DNA from: Lachnospiraceae bacterium
GTDB taxonomy: Bacteria; Bacillota; Clostridia; Lachnospirales; Lachnospiraceae
Assembly (NCBI GenBank): GCA_024403555.1
Contig: JAKSRP010000006.1
Location: forward strand, 1-60,975
Length of the DNA stretch: 60,975 nucleotides
Direction: 5' to 3'
Shown here in pieces: positions 36,813 through 44,900 of the stretch. The notes under the pieces are model-generated. The model had not been told where the DNA came from. It did no database searches and saw only the letters and a list, made by a program, of their open reading frames with translations. Positions within the stretch are counted from its first letter, which is position 1; the number at the start of each line of letters is the position of its first letter. The translations under genes were made by a program, and so were the position numbers.

Positions 36813-37676
36813 ATGAGATTTGTTATTGTAACAGGCATGTCTGGTTCTGGAAAGAGTACCGTATGTAAGATGTTAGAAGATGAAGGATACTTCTGCGTTG
36901 ATAATCTGCCGATTCAGCTCATCGGAAAGTTTGCTGAAATTGCGTTAGATGATGAAACCGGAGTAGACAAAGTGGCAGTCTGCATCGACATTCGAAGTGG
37001 AATAAGCTTTAAAGGGCTTGAAGAGGAACTAGACAAAATTAAAATGATGGGTGTAAATTATGAGATTCTGTTCTTAGAAGCAAATGATCGTACTCTCATC
37101 AAACGTTATAAAGAAACAAGAAGAGATCATCCACTTTCAAGAGGTGGACGTATTGAAAATGGTATTGCACTCGAACGAAAAGCAATCGCTTTTTTGAAAG
37201 AAGATGCCATGTATATTATTGATACCAGCACTCTGCTTACAAGAGAACTTCGTCCAATGATCATGAAGATTTTTGTTGGAGAAAAGGATGTCAGACCATT
37301 TAATGTTATGGTCATGTCTTTCGGCTTCAAACATGGTATTCCAAGTGATGCAGATCTGGTATTTGATGTTCGTTTCCTTCCAAATCCATTTTATGATTTA
37401 AATCTTCGAAATCAGACCGGCAATGATAAACCGGTACAGGATTTCGTCATGGCTTGTGATCAGGCTGGGCAGTTCTTGGATAAACTCGAAGATATGATTA
37501 CATTCCTCATTCCTCATTATATTGAAGAGGGTAAGATGGGACTTGTAATTGCAATTGGGTGTACTGGCGGACATCATCGTTCCGTAACTATTGCAAATAA
37601 AATCTATGAACGATTAAGCAACAGCGAGAATGCTTCTTTCGGTACGAATATCGTTCACAGAGATATCGAACATTAG
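36813..37676 (+). CDS. rapZ: RapZ/YvcJ nucleotide-binding protein
   Basis: A 287-residue P-loop protein with Walker A GMSGSGKST near the start, the RRDHPLSRGGRIENGI block and a C-terminal domain with SFGFKHGIPSDADLVFDVRFLPNPFYD and GCTGGHHRSV. In E. coli RapZ guides RNase E to a small RNA; in Bacillus YvcJ hydrolyses GTP and affects competence. The role here is open. The rapZ-whiA-crh order resembles the B. subtilis yvcJ-yvcK-yvcL-crh operon but lacks yvcK (glucosamine-phosphate/uridine-diphosphate sensor). Confidence 0.94.
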   Translation: MRFVIVTGMSGSGKSTVCKMLEDEGYFCVDNLPIQLIGKFAEIALDDETGVDKVAVCIDIRSGISFKGLEEELDKIKMMGVNYEILFLEANDRTLIKRYKETRRDHPLSRGGRIENGIALERKAIAFLKEDAMYIIDTSTLLTRELRPMIMKIFVGEKDVRPFNVMVMSFGFKHGIPSDADLVFDVRFLPNPFYDLNLRNQTGNDKPVQDFVMACDQAGQFLDKLEDMITFLIPHYIEEGKMGLVIAIGCTGGHHRSVTIANKIYERLSNSENASFGTNIVHRDIEH

Positions 37677-37694
37677 AAACTTGCAGGTAACTAT

Positions 37695-38645
37695 ATGTCT
37701 TTTTCAAAACAGGTAAAAGAAGAATTAGCCAGAGTGGAATTAAAAACCCGCCATTGTAATATTGCGGAAATTTCTGCTTATATCTTATGTTGTGGAAGAA
37801 TTGTAGTAGATGAATATAATGAATATTCTCTGCTTTTACACACGGAGAATGAACTGGTGGCAGACCGTTTTGAGATCCTTGTGCGAACCACATTTGGGGC
37901 AGAAACCATACGAACAATCTACTATGGAGGAGCAACGCATCACCGCACCATCCACGAAATTATTATTGACAATCCCGAGGATTGTGTAGTAATATTGCAA
38001 GCGACAAAGCTTTTAGATTCATATGGTAATTTAGAGGAGCATTTTCGAACAATTCATCAGATTGTTCTTCAGAATACCTGTTGTAAAAGAGCCTTCATCA
38101 GAGGAGCATTTTTATCATCAGGTTCTATCAGCACACCCGACAAAAAGTATCATTTTGAGATCGTCTGTCATTCCTTTGACCAGGCCTCCCAGATCATGAA
38201 TGTACTCAATGCCTTTCATTTAGATGCCAAAATTGTAAAACGAAAAAACAATTATGTCGTATATATGAAAGAAGGGGAAAAAATCGTAGATGCACTCAAT
38301 ATCATGGAAGCTCATGTTTCATTGATGGAACTTGAGAATATCAGAATCATAAAAGATGTCCGCAATAAGGTGAACCGAAAGGTCAACTGTGAAACGGCCA
38401 ATATCAAAAAGACAGTATCGGCGGCAATGAAACAGAAGAAAGACATCGAATATTTAATTGAGCATAATGCTTTTGATCGTCTTCCAGGCCCACTGAAAGA
38501 AATTGCTTCCCTTCGTTTAGAATACGAAACCGCATCTCTTGTGAAACTTGGAGCAAAACTCGATCCTCCCGTAGGAAAGTCCGGAGTGAATCATCGTATG
38601 CGTAAGATCAGCCAGATTGCAGAAGATTTAAGGAACAGCCAATAG
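37695..38645 (+). CDS. whiA: WhiA family DNA-binding protein
   Basis: A 316-residue protein with an N-terminal LAGLIDADG-like domain (SFSKQVKEELARVE, then RAFIRGAFLSSGSISTPDK) and a C-terminal helix-turn-helix (LGAKLDPPVGKSGVNHRMRKI). WhiA is needed for sporulation genes in Streptomyces and affects division and chromosome segregation in Bacillus. It is placed between rapZ and the Crh-like gene as in Bacillus. Confidence 0.95.
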   Translation: MSFSKQVKEELARVELKTRHCNIAEISAYILCCGRIVVDEYNEYSLLLHTENELVADRFEILVRTTFGAETIRTIYYGGATHHRTIHEIIIDNPEDCVVILQATKLLDSYGNLEEHFRTIHQIVLQNTCCKRAFIRGAFLSSGSISTPDKKYHFEIVCHSFDQASQIMNVLNAFHLDAKIVKRKNNYVVYMKEGEKIVDALNIMEAHVSLMELENIRIIKDVRNKVNRKVNCETANIKKTVSAAMKQKKDIEYLIEHNAFDRLPGPLKEIASLRLEYETASLVKLGAKLDPPVGKSGVNHRMRKISQIAEDLRNSQ

Positions 38646-38693
38646 AGTATTATTTGAGAGTTTTATATAGGGTTTATTTCAGGAGGCATTAGA

Positions 38694-38948
38694 ATGGTAT
38701 CTAAAAGTATGACAATCAATATTCCGTCTGGATTAGAAGCAAGACCAGTAGCTTTACTCGTTCAGGTGGCAAGCCAGTATAAGAGCAAGATTATGGTTGA
38801 AACTGGTTCAAAACAGATTAATGCAAAGAGCATTATGGGAATGATGAGTCTTGGACTTAACGAAGGCGAAGAATTAACTGTTGTTGTTGACGGTGTTGAC
38901 GAACAGGAAGCAATTGAACATATTGAAAGATATTTGACTTCAAAATAA
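38694..38948 (+). CDS. crh: Crh-like HPr-family protein with Glu at position 15
   Basis: An 84-residue HPr-fold protein. The phosphocarrier histidine of HPr (position 15 in GIHARP) is replaced: the sequence reads GLEARP with Glu15. The regulatory serine is kept at Ser46 in KSIMGMMSLG. B. subtilis Crh similarly lacks His15 (it has Gln) and acts only through Ser46-P with CcpA. So this protein should not carry PTS phosphate but should be a target of HprK encoded in the same cluster. GGAGG lies 8 bases before the ATG. A true PTS HPr, if present, is elsewhere. The symbol follows position and function; the Glu is unlike Crh of Bacillus. Confidence 0.85.
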   Translation: MVSKSMTINIPSGLEARPVALLVQVASQYKSKIMVETGSKQINAKSIMGMMSLGLNEGEELTVVVDGVDEQEAIEHIERYLTSK

Positions 38949-38979
38949 TGAATATAAGAGCTTGACTTTTCAGGCTTTT

Positions 38980-39052
38980 GCTTCGATAGCTCAGGTGGTA
39001 GAGCACTTCACTCGTAATGAAGGGGTCGAGGGTTCGAGTCCCTTTCGAAGCT
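38980..39052 (+). tRNA. tRNA-Thr (CGT anticodon)
   Basis: A 73-nt cloverleaf: acceptor GCTTCGA/TCGAAGC, D-arm AGCTCAGGTGGTAGAGC, anticodon stem CTTCA/TGAAG with loop CTCGTAA (anticodon CGT at 39013-39015) and T-arm with GGTTCGAGTCC. CCA is not encoded. It lies 31 bases after the Crh-like gene with no clear promoter of its own, so it may be part of that transcript. Confidence 0.95.
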
Positions 39053-39054
39053 TT

Positions 39055-39087
39055 GGTATGCAGATTCTTTGCATACCATTTTTTTTA
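39055..39087 (+). terminator. terminator after tRNA-Thr
   Basis: GGTATGCA/TGCATACC-type stem (39055-39077, loop GATTCT) followed by ATTTTTTTT. Confidence 0.85.
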
Positions 39088-39141
39088 TCTAAATGGATGA
39101 ATAAAGTAATATAGAAAAAACGGAGAAAATGGAGAAAGATT

Positions 39142-39681
39142 ATGGGAGAATTATTTACGCTTTACTGGGCGTTCTTTCGCATTGGAATCATGACCTTCGG
39201 GGGCGGATATGCTATGCTTCCTATGTTAGAGCGAATCGCAGTAAGAGAAAAGAAATGGGTAACAGAAGAAGAAATCATGGATTACTATGCGATTGGGCAG
39301 GTTACTCCAGGCGTTATTGCAGTTAATACAGCAACATTTATCGGATATAAAGAACGAAAAATTCCGGGAGGAATTGCAACTACTTTAGGAGTTATTTCTC
39401 CATCCTTGATCATTATTATGATTCTTGCGGGAATCATCGGACAGTTTTCTGATCTTGTTCTGGTTCAGCATGCATTTGCCGGCATTCGTGTCGTAGTATG
39501 TGCGCTTGTAGCAAAGACGGTAATAGGAATGATCAAAAAGGGTGTAAAAGATATTCTCACTCTTGCAATTTGTGTCGGTTGTTTCGTAGCGGTCGGACTT
39601 CTTGGAGTAAATCCAATTCCAGTTGTAGTCATTTGCTGCTTCCTTGGTATTCTTTCGAAGGGAGGCGAAAAAGATGCTTAA
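39142..39681 (+). CDS. chromate transporter family protein, first half subunit
   Basis: A 179-residue membrane protein with one CHR domain: the FRIGIMTFGGGYAMLPML start and the YAIGQVTPGVIAVNTATFIGY block are typical of ChrA. Half-size CHR proteins usually occur as adjacent pairs that assemble together, and a second copy overlaps by 8 bases. The transported anion in anaerobes may be chromate, sulfate or another; this cannot be told here. GGAGAAAG-type sequence precedes the ATG. Confidence 0.88.
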   Translation: MGELFTLYWAFFRIGIMTFGGGYAMLPMLERIAVREKKWVTEEEIMDYYAIGQVTPGVIAVNTATFIGYKERKIPGGIATTLGVISPSLIIIMILAGIIGQFSDLVLVQHAFAGIRVVVCALVAKTVIGMIKKGVKDILTLAICVGCFVAVGLLGVNPIPVVVICCFLGILSKGGEKDA

Positions 39682-40237
39682 TTTACTGATTGTATTTTTT
39701 GAATTCTTTAAAGCAGGATTGTTCGCAGTCGGTGGAGGACTTGCAACTCTTCCATTTTTAAAAGCGATGGTAGGACACTATCCTTGGTTTACCGCTTCCG
39801 AGCTTACGAATATGATTGCAATCTCTGAGTCTACACCAGGTCCTATGGGTGTTAATATGGCAACTTTTGCAGGATTTAATGCAGGAGGCGTCGTTGGGGC
39901 ACTTACAGCAACCATCGGTTTAGTTACCCCTTCTGTCATCATTATCATTTGTGTTTCGCGTATTTTGGAGAAATTCCGAAACAGCAAACTGGTAAAAAAT
40001 GCATTCCATGGACTTCGCCCAGCATCTTCCGGGTTGATTATGGGAGCGATGTTTGATGTCTTTTTAATGGCGATGTTCCATATGGAAAACTGGGGTAAGG
40101 ATATGAAGCATTTTTTCAATATCCCATCCATCATTATCTTTGTGGCAACTTTTGCTGCAATCAAAAAATTCGACAAAGCGCATCCTCTTTATTTTATTTT
40201 AATTGGCGCGGTGCTCGGTGTAATTCTCGGTCTATAA
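39674..40237 (+). CDS. chromate transporter family protein, second half subunit
   Basis: A 188-residue CHR-domain protein paired with the previous gene: EFFKAGLFAVGGGLATLPFL at the start, then MIAISESTPGPMGVNMATFAGF. The ATG at 39674 was chosen because GGAGGCG lies 7 bases upstream and the family starts with the FFKAG helix. The overlap with the first subunit suggests translational coupling and equal expression. Confidence 0.88.
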   Translation: MLNLLIVFFEFFKAGLFAVGGGLATLPFLKAMVGHYPWFTASELTNMIAISESTPGPMGVNMATFAGFNAGGVVGALTATIGLVTPSVIIIICVSRILEKFRNSKLVKNAFHGLRPASSGLIMGAMFDVFLMAMFHMENWGKDMKHFFNIPSIIIFVATFAAIKKFDKAHPLYFILIGAVLGVILGL

Positions 40238-40285
40238 AAAAATGCTTGTCAAGACTTGAATTGAAAAAAATATGAGCGTAAAATA

Positions 40286-40332
40286 CCACTATATGTTGTG
40301 GATGTGTGTAAATGAAACACAATATGTATATA
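40286..40332. promoter_or_regulatory. paired NrdR boxes over the nrdD promoter
   Basis: CCACTATATGTTGTGG (40286-40301) and ACACAATATGTATATA (40317-40332) resemble the NrdR box (acaCwATATaTwGtgt). The first matches well; the second matches mainly in its left half. Their centres are 31 bp apart, about three helical turns, as usual for NrdR. The second overlaps the -10 TATAAT at 40329-40334. NrdR would repress the operon when dATP is high. Confidence 0.7.
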
Positions 40333-40334
40333 AT
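40305..40334 (+). promoter_or_regulatory. promoter for nrdD-mini-NrdD-nrdG
   Basis: TATAAT at 40329-40334 with a weak -35 (TGTGTA, 40305-40310, 18-base spacer). It is covered by the NrdR boxes, which supports it as the operon promoter. Confidence 0.55.
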
Positions 40335-40369
40335 TTACAAATCTAGTGAGAGAAACGAGGAGAGTTACA

Positions 40370-42622
40370 TTGATAAAAGAAATTCAGAAACGTAATGGTG
40401 ATATAGTAACTTTCGATTCTGTTAAAATTTTAAATGCGATGAATAAAGCGAATCAGGCAGTTCAGACTGAGAAGATGAGCAATACGGATTTGTTATTCCT
40501 TACTGAAAAAGTCTGTGATGCTATTGAAGGGGAAATCTGCAGTGTGGAAGAAATTCAGGATATTGTAGAACAGACATTAATTCGCTTTGGATATGGACAG
40601 ACTGCGAAAGCCTATATCTTGTACCGTGCAGAACATACAAAGATTCGTAATACAGAATCTGATTTGATGGAAATCTATGAAAGACTGACTTATTCTTATG
40701 CAAAAGATGAAGATATCAAGCGTGAGAATGCCAACATTGATGCAGACACAGCCATGGGAACCATGTTAAAGTATGGCTCCGAGGGATCTAAGTATTTCAT
40801 TGATAATTATGTCCTTCCAAAGGATATTGCAGCAGCACATATCAATGGAGATATTCATATTCATGACAAGGATTTCTACATGCTTACAGAAACCTGCTGT
40901 CAGATTGATTTGATCAAACTTTTTAAAGATGGATTTTCAACTGGTCATGGTAATTTACGCGAACCAAATTCTATTAAGAGCTATTCCGCTCTTGCATGTA
41001 TTGCGATTCAGGCAAACCAGAATGAGATGCATGGTGGACAGAGTGTTCCAAACTTTGATTATGCGATGGCAGATGGTGTAAGAAAAACTTACACGAAAAA
41101 ATACCGTCATATATTAAATCAGTATTTCCAGATTCGTCATGGATTTACCTATGAACAGGCTTATGAAATCGTAAGAGCATATGAAGCACAGTTATCCTGT
41201 CCGATTGCTATGGGCAATGGAGAAACTATGCTTAATGATATAAAGAATATGGATATTATTGGAGTGACTCAGGAACAGTTAATAGAAGCGCATCCTTACT
41301 GTGAAAGAGAAGCTCTTCGCATGACTGAGAGAGAAACTTATCAGGCAATGGAAGCATTTATCCATAATTTAAATACAATGAATTCCCGTGCAGGTGCACA
41401 GGTTCCATTCTCTTCCATTAACTATGGAACCGATACTTCTTTAGAAGCACGCATGGTAATTCGTACATTATTAGATGCGACTTCTTCCGGTCTTGGATTT
41501 GGGGAAACTCCAATCTTCCCAGTTCAGATTTTTAAAGTAAAAGAAGGAATCAACTTTAATCCGGAAGATCCAAACTATGATCTCTATAAGATGGCATTAA
41601 AAACTTCTGCTAAGAGATTATTCCCTAACTTTAGTTTTATTGATGCACCATTTAACCTTCAGTATTACAAGGAAGGCGATTATCGTACTGAAATTTCCTA
41701 CATGGGATGTCGTACTCGTGTAATGGGAAATCACTATGATCCAACAAAAGAAATCACATGCGGAAGAGGTAACTTAAGCTTCACTTCTGTCAACCTTCCA
41801 AGAATTGCAATCGAAGCAAATGGTGAAATTGAACGTTTCTATCAGATTTTAGATGAAAGAATCGATCTTGTTATTCGTCAGTTATTACACAGATTTAAGA
41901 TTCAGTGTACAAAAACAGTTCGTAACTACCCATTCTTAATGGGACAGGGTATTTGGATTGATTCCGATGATCTTGATTATGAAGACAGCATTGCAGAAGT
42001 ATTAAAACATGGTACTTTAAGTGTTGGCTTCATTGGACTTGCAGAAACCTTAAAAGTGTTACTTGGTGTTCATCATGGAGAAAGTCAGGTGGCACAGGAT
42101 CTTGGACTCGAAATTATTACCCATATGAGAAAGCGTATGGATGATGAATCCGAAAAGACAGGACTAAACTTCTCTCTTCTTGCAACTCCTGCAGAAGGCT
42201 TAAGTGGAAGATTTATTAAGATCGATAAAGAACGTTTTGGAGTAATTCCAGGGGTTACAGATAAGGAATACTATACAAACTCCTTCCATGTTCCAGTATA
42301 CTATCCAATTCGTGCATTTGAAAAAATTCAGAAAGAAGCTCCTTATCATGCATTAACCAATGCCGGACATATCAGCTATGTAGAATTAGATGGTGATACT
42401 TGCAAGAATCCAGAAGCATTTGAAGCTGTAATCCGCTATATGAAAGAGATGGGAATTGGTTATGGTTCCATCAACCATCCAGTTGACCGAGATCCTGTCT
42501 GTGGATATACAGGTGTGATCGGGGATGTCTGCCCACGATGTGGAAGACGCGAAGGAGAAAGCATCAGCATTGAAAAACTTCGTGAACTTCGCAAGAAGTA
42601 TCCGAATGTACCAGTGTACTAA
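40370..42622 (+). CDS. nrdD: anaerobic (class III) ribonucleoside-triphosphate reductase, large chain lacking the glycyl-radical tail
   Basis: A 750-residue enzyme that makes dNTPs without oxygen. An ATP-cone (about 1-90) gives allosteric control; the core shows GGQSVPNFDYAMADG, SRAGAQVPFSSINYG and YMGCRTRVM. The end has a zinc-type motif (Cys711, Cys721, Cys724 in VCGYTG and CPRCG) but stops 26 residues later without the RxTGYL glycyl-radical loop usual at this place. That loop is encoded by the small gene downstream. The TTG start at 40370 has GAGGAG 8 bases upstream; GTG at 40346 has none. Alternative view: Gly712 in CGYTG is itself the radical site, which I think less likely because it matches the zinc motif. 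Confidence 0.9.
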   Translation: MIKEIQKRNGDIVTFDSVKILNAMNKANQAVQTEKMSNTDLLFLTEKVCDAIEGEICSVEEIQDIVEQTLIRFGYGQTAKAYILYRAEHTKIRNTESDLMEIYERLTYSYAKDEDIKRENANIDADTAMGTMLKYGSEGSKYFIDNYVLPKDIAAAHINGDIHIHDKDFYMLTETCCQIDLIKLFKDGFSTGHGNLREPNSIKSYSALACIAIQANQNEMHGGQSVPNFDYAMADGVRKTYTKKYRHILNQYFQIRHGFTYEQAYEIVRAYEAQLSCPIAMGNGETMLNDIKNMDIIGVTQEQLIEAHPYCEREALRMTERETYQAMEAFIHNLNTMNSRAGAQVPFSSINYGTDTSLEARMVIRTLLDATSSGLGFGETPIFPVQIFKVKEGINFNPEDPNYDLYKMALKTSAKRLFPNFSFIDAPFNLQYYKEGDYRTEISYMGCRTRVMGNHYDPTKEITCGRGNLSFTSVNLPRIAIEANGEIERFYQILDERIDLVIRQLLHRFKIQCTKTVRNYPFLMGQGIWIDSDDLDYEDSIAEVLKHGTLSVGFIGLAETLKVLLGVHHGESQVAQDLGLEIITHMRKRMDDESEKTGLNFSLLATPAEGLSGRFIKIDKERFGVIPGVTDKEYYTNSFHVPVYYPIRAFEKIQKEAPYHALTNAGHISYVELDGDTCKNPEAFEAVIRYMKEMGIGYGSINHPVDRDPVCGYTGVIGDVCPRCGRREGESISIEKLRELRKKYPNVPVY

Positions 42623-42715
42623 AAGTGGTGCAGTGAAAAGAATATAATAAAGATAAATAATATAAATTTAAAATGTAAATAGATAAGAAGATAAATATTA
42701 ATAGGAGGATTTGTT

Positions 42716-42874
42716 ATGGGAAAAGATACACAGGTAAAACAGATGGAACAAGTTGGCCAGGACGTAGGATTTGACAGAATCCGTCGTATTACAGGTTATT
42801 TAGTAGGAACTACAGATCGTTTTAATAATGCTAAGAGAGCAGAAGAAAGAGACCGTGTAAAACATGGCATTTAA
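42716..42874 (+). CDS. 52-residue glycyl-radical mini-subunit of NrdD
   Basis: A small gene with a strong AGGAGG site 7 bases before its ATG. The protein has a polar start (about 1-19) and then FDRIRRITGYLVGTTDRF and NNAKRAEERDRVKHGI, which match the C-terminal glycyl-radical loop of class III reductases (E. coli NrdD has RRVCGYL followed by RPFNAGKQ and RVKHL). The radical Gly should be Gly27. It lies 93 bases after nrdD and overlaps nrdG by 11 bases, so it is coupled to the activase gene. It probably completes the truncated NrdD in trans, like GrcA (YfiD) does for pyruvate formate-lyase. Confidence 0.85.
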   Translation: MGKDTQVKQMEQVGQDVGFDRIRRITGYLVGTTDRFNNAKRAEERDRVKHGI

Positions 42875-43328
42875 GCTTCGAATCAGTGGGATTATAGAAG
42901 AATCTATTGTCGATGGCCCGGGCTTTCGATATGTAGTTTTTACGCAGGGGTGTCCGCACCACTGTAAAGGATGTCATAATCCACAGACACACTCCTTTGA
43001 GGACGGTGAGTGGATGGATATCGAGGATATCTTTCAAAAATTTCAGGATAATCCGCTCCTTTCCGGCATCACCTTTTCCGGCGGCGAGCCATTTTGTCAG
43101 CCTGAGTCTTTATATCAGCTGGCTCTGATGGTTCATAAAATGGGGAAAACGGTTATGACCTATACAGGATATACTTTAGAGCAGTTAGAAGCAATGGATA
43201 ATATTTGGATTCAGAAGCTTCTCGGAGAAACTGATATTTTAGTAGATGGACCATATGTGGAAGAATTAAGAGATTTAGAGCTTACTTTCCGCGGTAGTTC
43301 GAATCAGAGAATCCTATATTTAAGTTAA
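42864..43328 (+). CDS. nrdG: anaerobic ribonucleotide reductase activating protein
   Basis: A 154-residue radical-SAM activase that puts the radical on NrdD. The CxxxCxxC cluster motif is in GCPHHCKGCHNPQTHS, followed by GITFSGGEPFCQPE. The ATG lies inside the last codons of the mini-subunit gene, so its expression is linked to the protein that carries the target glycine. A strong terminator follows. Confidence 0.95.
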   Translation: MAFKLRISGIIEESIVDGPGFRYVVFTQGCPHHCKGCHNPQTHSFEDGEWMDIEDIFQKFQDNPLLSGITFSGGEPFCQPESLYQLALMVHKMGKTVMTYTGYTLEQLEAMDNIWIQKLLGETDILVDGPYVEELRDLELTFRGSSNQRILYLS

Positions 43329-43333
43329 TTTTT

Positions 43334-43367
43334 AGAGGTTATTGTGCATGCAATAACCTCTTTTTTT
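43334..43367 (+). terminator. intrinsic terminator after nrdG
   Basis: AGAGGTTATTG/CAATAACCTCT stem around TGCATG, followed by seven T. Confidence 0.92.
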
Positions 43368-43431
43368 GTATGAATAAAGCAAAAAATGTATCACAAGAAG
43401 CGTATTTTACATGTTCTATACGTTATTTTGA

Positions 43432-43460
43432 TTGAATAATAAAATTCAAAGTATTATAAT
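43432..43460 (+). promoter_or_regulatory. promoter for the Mrp/Mbh-type antiporter operon
   Basis: TTGAAT (43432-43437), 17 bases, TATAAT (43455-43460). The leader is about 58 bases; no riboswitch is apparent. Confidence 0.7.
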
Positions 43461-43524
43461 ACGTTTGTTTAAAACTATGATAAATAAAAACACGTAAATA
43501 ATAGAAAAAACATAGGAGGAGAAT

Positions 43525-44001
43525 ATGTTACTGTTATTTTTTATCTGCTGGATTATATTTGCAGGTGATCTTACAGTAGAGATTGCACTGTTTGGTGTGG
43601 CAATTGCACTGGTCGTATTTGCTTTCCAGTGTAAATTCTTAGACCATTCCGTGGAGAAGGAATTAAGACTTTATGGCAATTTCTTCTGGATGGCAAAATA
43701 TGTTGTGATTCTGGTTTTGGAAATCTTAAAGGCCAATATTGGAGTTATGACTTTGATTCTCACACCAAAGTATGAAGCAGAGCCAGCGATTGTACATTTT
43801 AAAACAGACTTAAAGTCTCAGTTTGCCAAAGTTTTACTTGCTAATTCGATTACACTGACTCCGGGAACGATTTCTGTATCCTTAGAAGATAATGTGTATA
43901 CCGTTCATTGTCTTGATAAAACCATGGCTGAAGGAATGACAGATTCTATTTTTGTAAAGCAATTAGAACAGCTTGAAAAGAGAGGCGGTGGTAATGCATG
44001 A
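43525..44001 (+). CDS. mrpE: Mrp-type cation/proton antiporter subunit E
   Basis: A 158-residue membrane protein with two or three N-terminal TM segments and a cytoplasmic C-terminal domain, ending in the MrpE/MnhE pattern (LANSITLTPGTISVSLEDNVYTVHCLD). It is the first of about ten co-directional genes that build a multi-subunit Na+(K+)/H+ antiporter. AGGAGG lies 6 bases before the ATG. The next gene overlaps by 4 bases. Confidence 0.92.
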   Translation: MLLLFFICWIIFAGDLTVEIALFGVAIALVVFAFQCKFLDHSVEKELRLYGNFFWMAKYVVILVLEILKANIGVMTLILTPKYEAEPAIVHFKTDLKSQFAKVLLANSITLTPGTISVSLEDNVYTVHCLDKTMAEGMTDSIFVKQLEQLEKRGGGNA

Positions 44002-44324
44002 AATCACAGACATTAATGAATGTAGAACATGGATTTTTTATTATCTGCCTGATTGTTATGGCATTGCTCATTTTTCTGTGCCTGATTCGTGCTATCAGAG
44101 GACCGAGACTGACCGACCGAATTGTTGCAGGGAATATGATTGGAACAATGACCATTATGTCAATCGGGATTCTTTCCGTATTACTCGAAGGCAGTTATAT
44201 GATTGATGTTTGTTTAATTTATGCAATGATCAGTTTTATTGCAGTTGTTGTTCTCTCAAAAGTATATATGGGCGTTTATCGTGAACGAAAAGAAGCAGTA
44301 GAGAAAGGAGAAAAGAAATGTTAG
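43998..44324 (+). CDS. mrpF: Mrp-type antiporter subunit F
   Basis: A 108-residue protein with three TM segments and the RAIRGPRLTDRIVAGNMIGT motif of MrpF/MnhF. It overlaps mrpE by 4 bases and mrpG by 7 bases. Confidence 0.92.
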   Translation: MKSQTLMNVEHGFFIICLIVMALLIFLCLIRAIRGPRLTDRIVAGNMIGTMTIMSIGILSVLLEGSYMIDVCLIYAMISFIAVVVLSKVYMGVYRERKEAVEKGEKKC

Positions 44325-44653
44325 AATGGGTTCGATTTTTTTGCGGAGCATTTTTTATTATCGTTGGAATCGTAACAGCATTTATTGCAACCTTTGGGAT
44401 GTTCCGTTTTACTTATGTGTTAAACCGTATGCATTCCGCTGCTATGTGTGACACCTTAGCACTTGGAAGCGTACTAATCGGTCTGATTATTTTTTATGGT
44501 GTTTCTTTTGCTTCTTTAAAGCTGGCTGCGATTATCTGCTTTTTATGGCTGGCAAGCCCGGTATCTTCTCATTTGCTTGCGAGATTAGAAGTGACAATCA
44601 ACGAGAAACATATAAAAGAAAGATGTGAGGTACAGGAAGATGCAATGGATTGA
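44318..44653 (+). CDS. mrpG: Mrp-type antiporter subunit G
   Basis: A 111-residue protein with three TM segments and the MrpG pattern GTFGMFRFTYVLNRMHSAA type (here ATFGMFRFTYVLNRMHSAAM). AAAGGAG precedes the ATG. The next gene starts 14 bases before its stop. Confidence 0.92.
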   Translation: MLEWVRFFCGAFFIIVGIVTAFIATFGMFRFTYVLNRMHSAAMCDTLALGSVLIGLIIFYGVSFASLKLAAIICFLWLASPVSSHLLARLEVTINEKHIKERCEVQEDAMD

Positions 44654-44900
44654 GTTTATTTTACTTGGCTTTCTGATTGTATGTGCCATTGCAACCTGTC
44701 TGTCTAAGAAGCTTCTGACATCGGTTGTAATCTTCATGTCTTACAGTTTGATCATGGCCATTTTATGGTTTTTATTAGAATCACCAGACCTTGCCATCAC
44801 TGAGGCAGCGGTAGGAGCTGGTGTTACGAGTATTTTATTCTTCATCACCTTTAAGAAGATTGGTGTATTAAAGGGAGAGGAGGAAGAAGAGGATGAGTAA
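44640..44900 (+). CDS. MbhD/DUF4040-like antiporter subunit
   Basis: An 86-residue protein with three TM segments and the LLESPDLAITEAAVGAGVTS motif. It is the small domain otherwise found at the end of MrpA or as MbhD in membrane-bound hydrogenases. The start ATG at 44640 fits an internal position with CAGGAAG just upstream; an earlier GTG would add five residues. The acidic tail (GEEEEEDE) overlaps the next gene. Confidence 0.85.
   Translation: MQWIEFILLGFLIVCAIATCLSKKLLTSVVIFMSYSLIMAILWFLLESPDLAITEAAVGAGVTSILFFITFKKIGVLKGEEEEEDE

Noticed and set aside
38646..38979. Separate promoter for tRNA-Thr (TTGACT at 38963)
   Set aside because: A -10 at normal spacing would lie inside the tRNA, so it cannot drive it.
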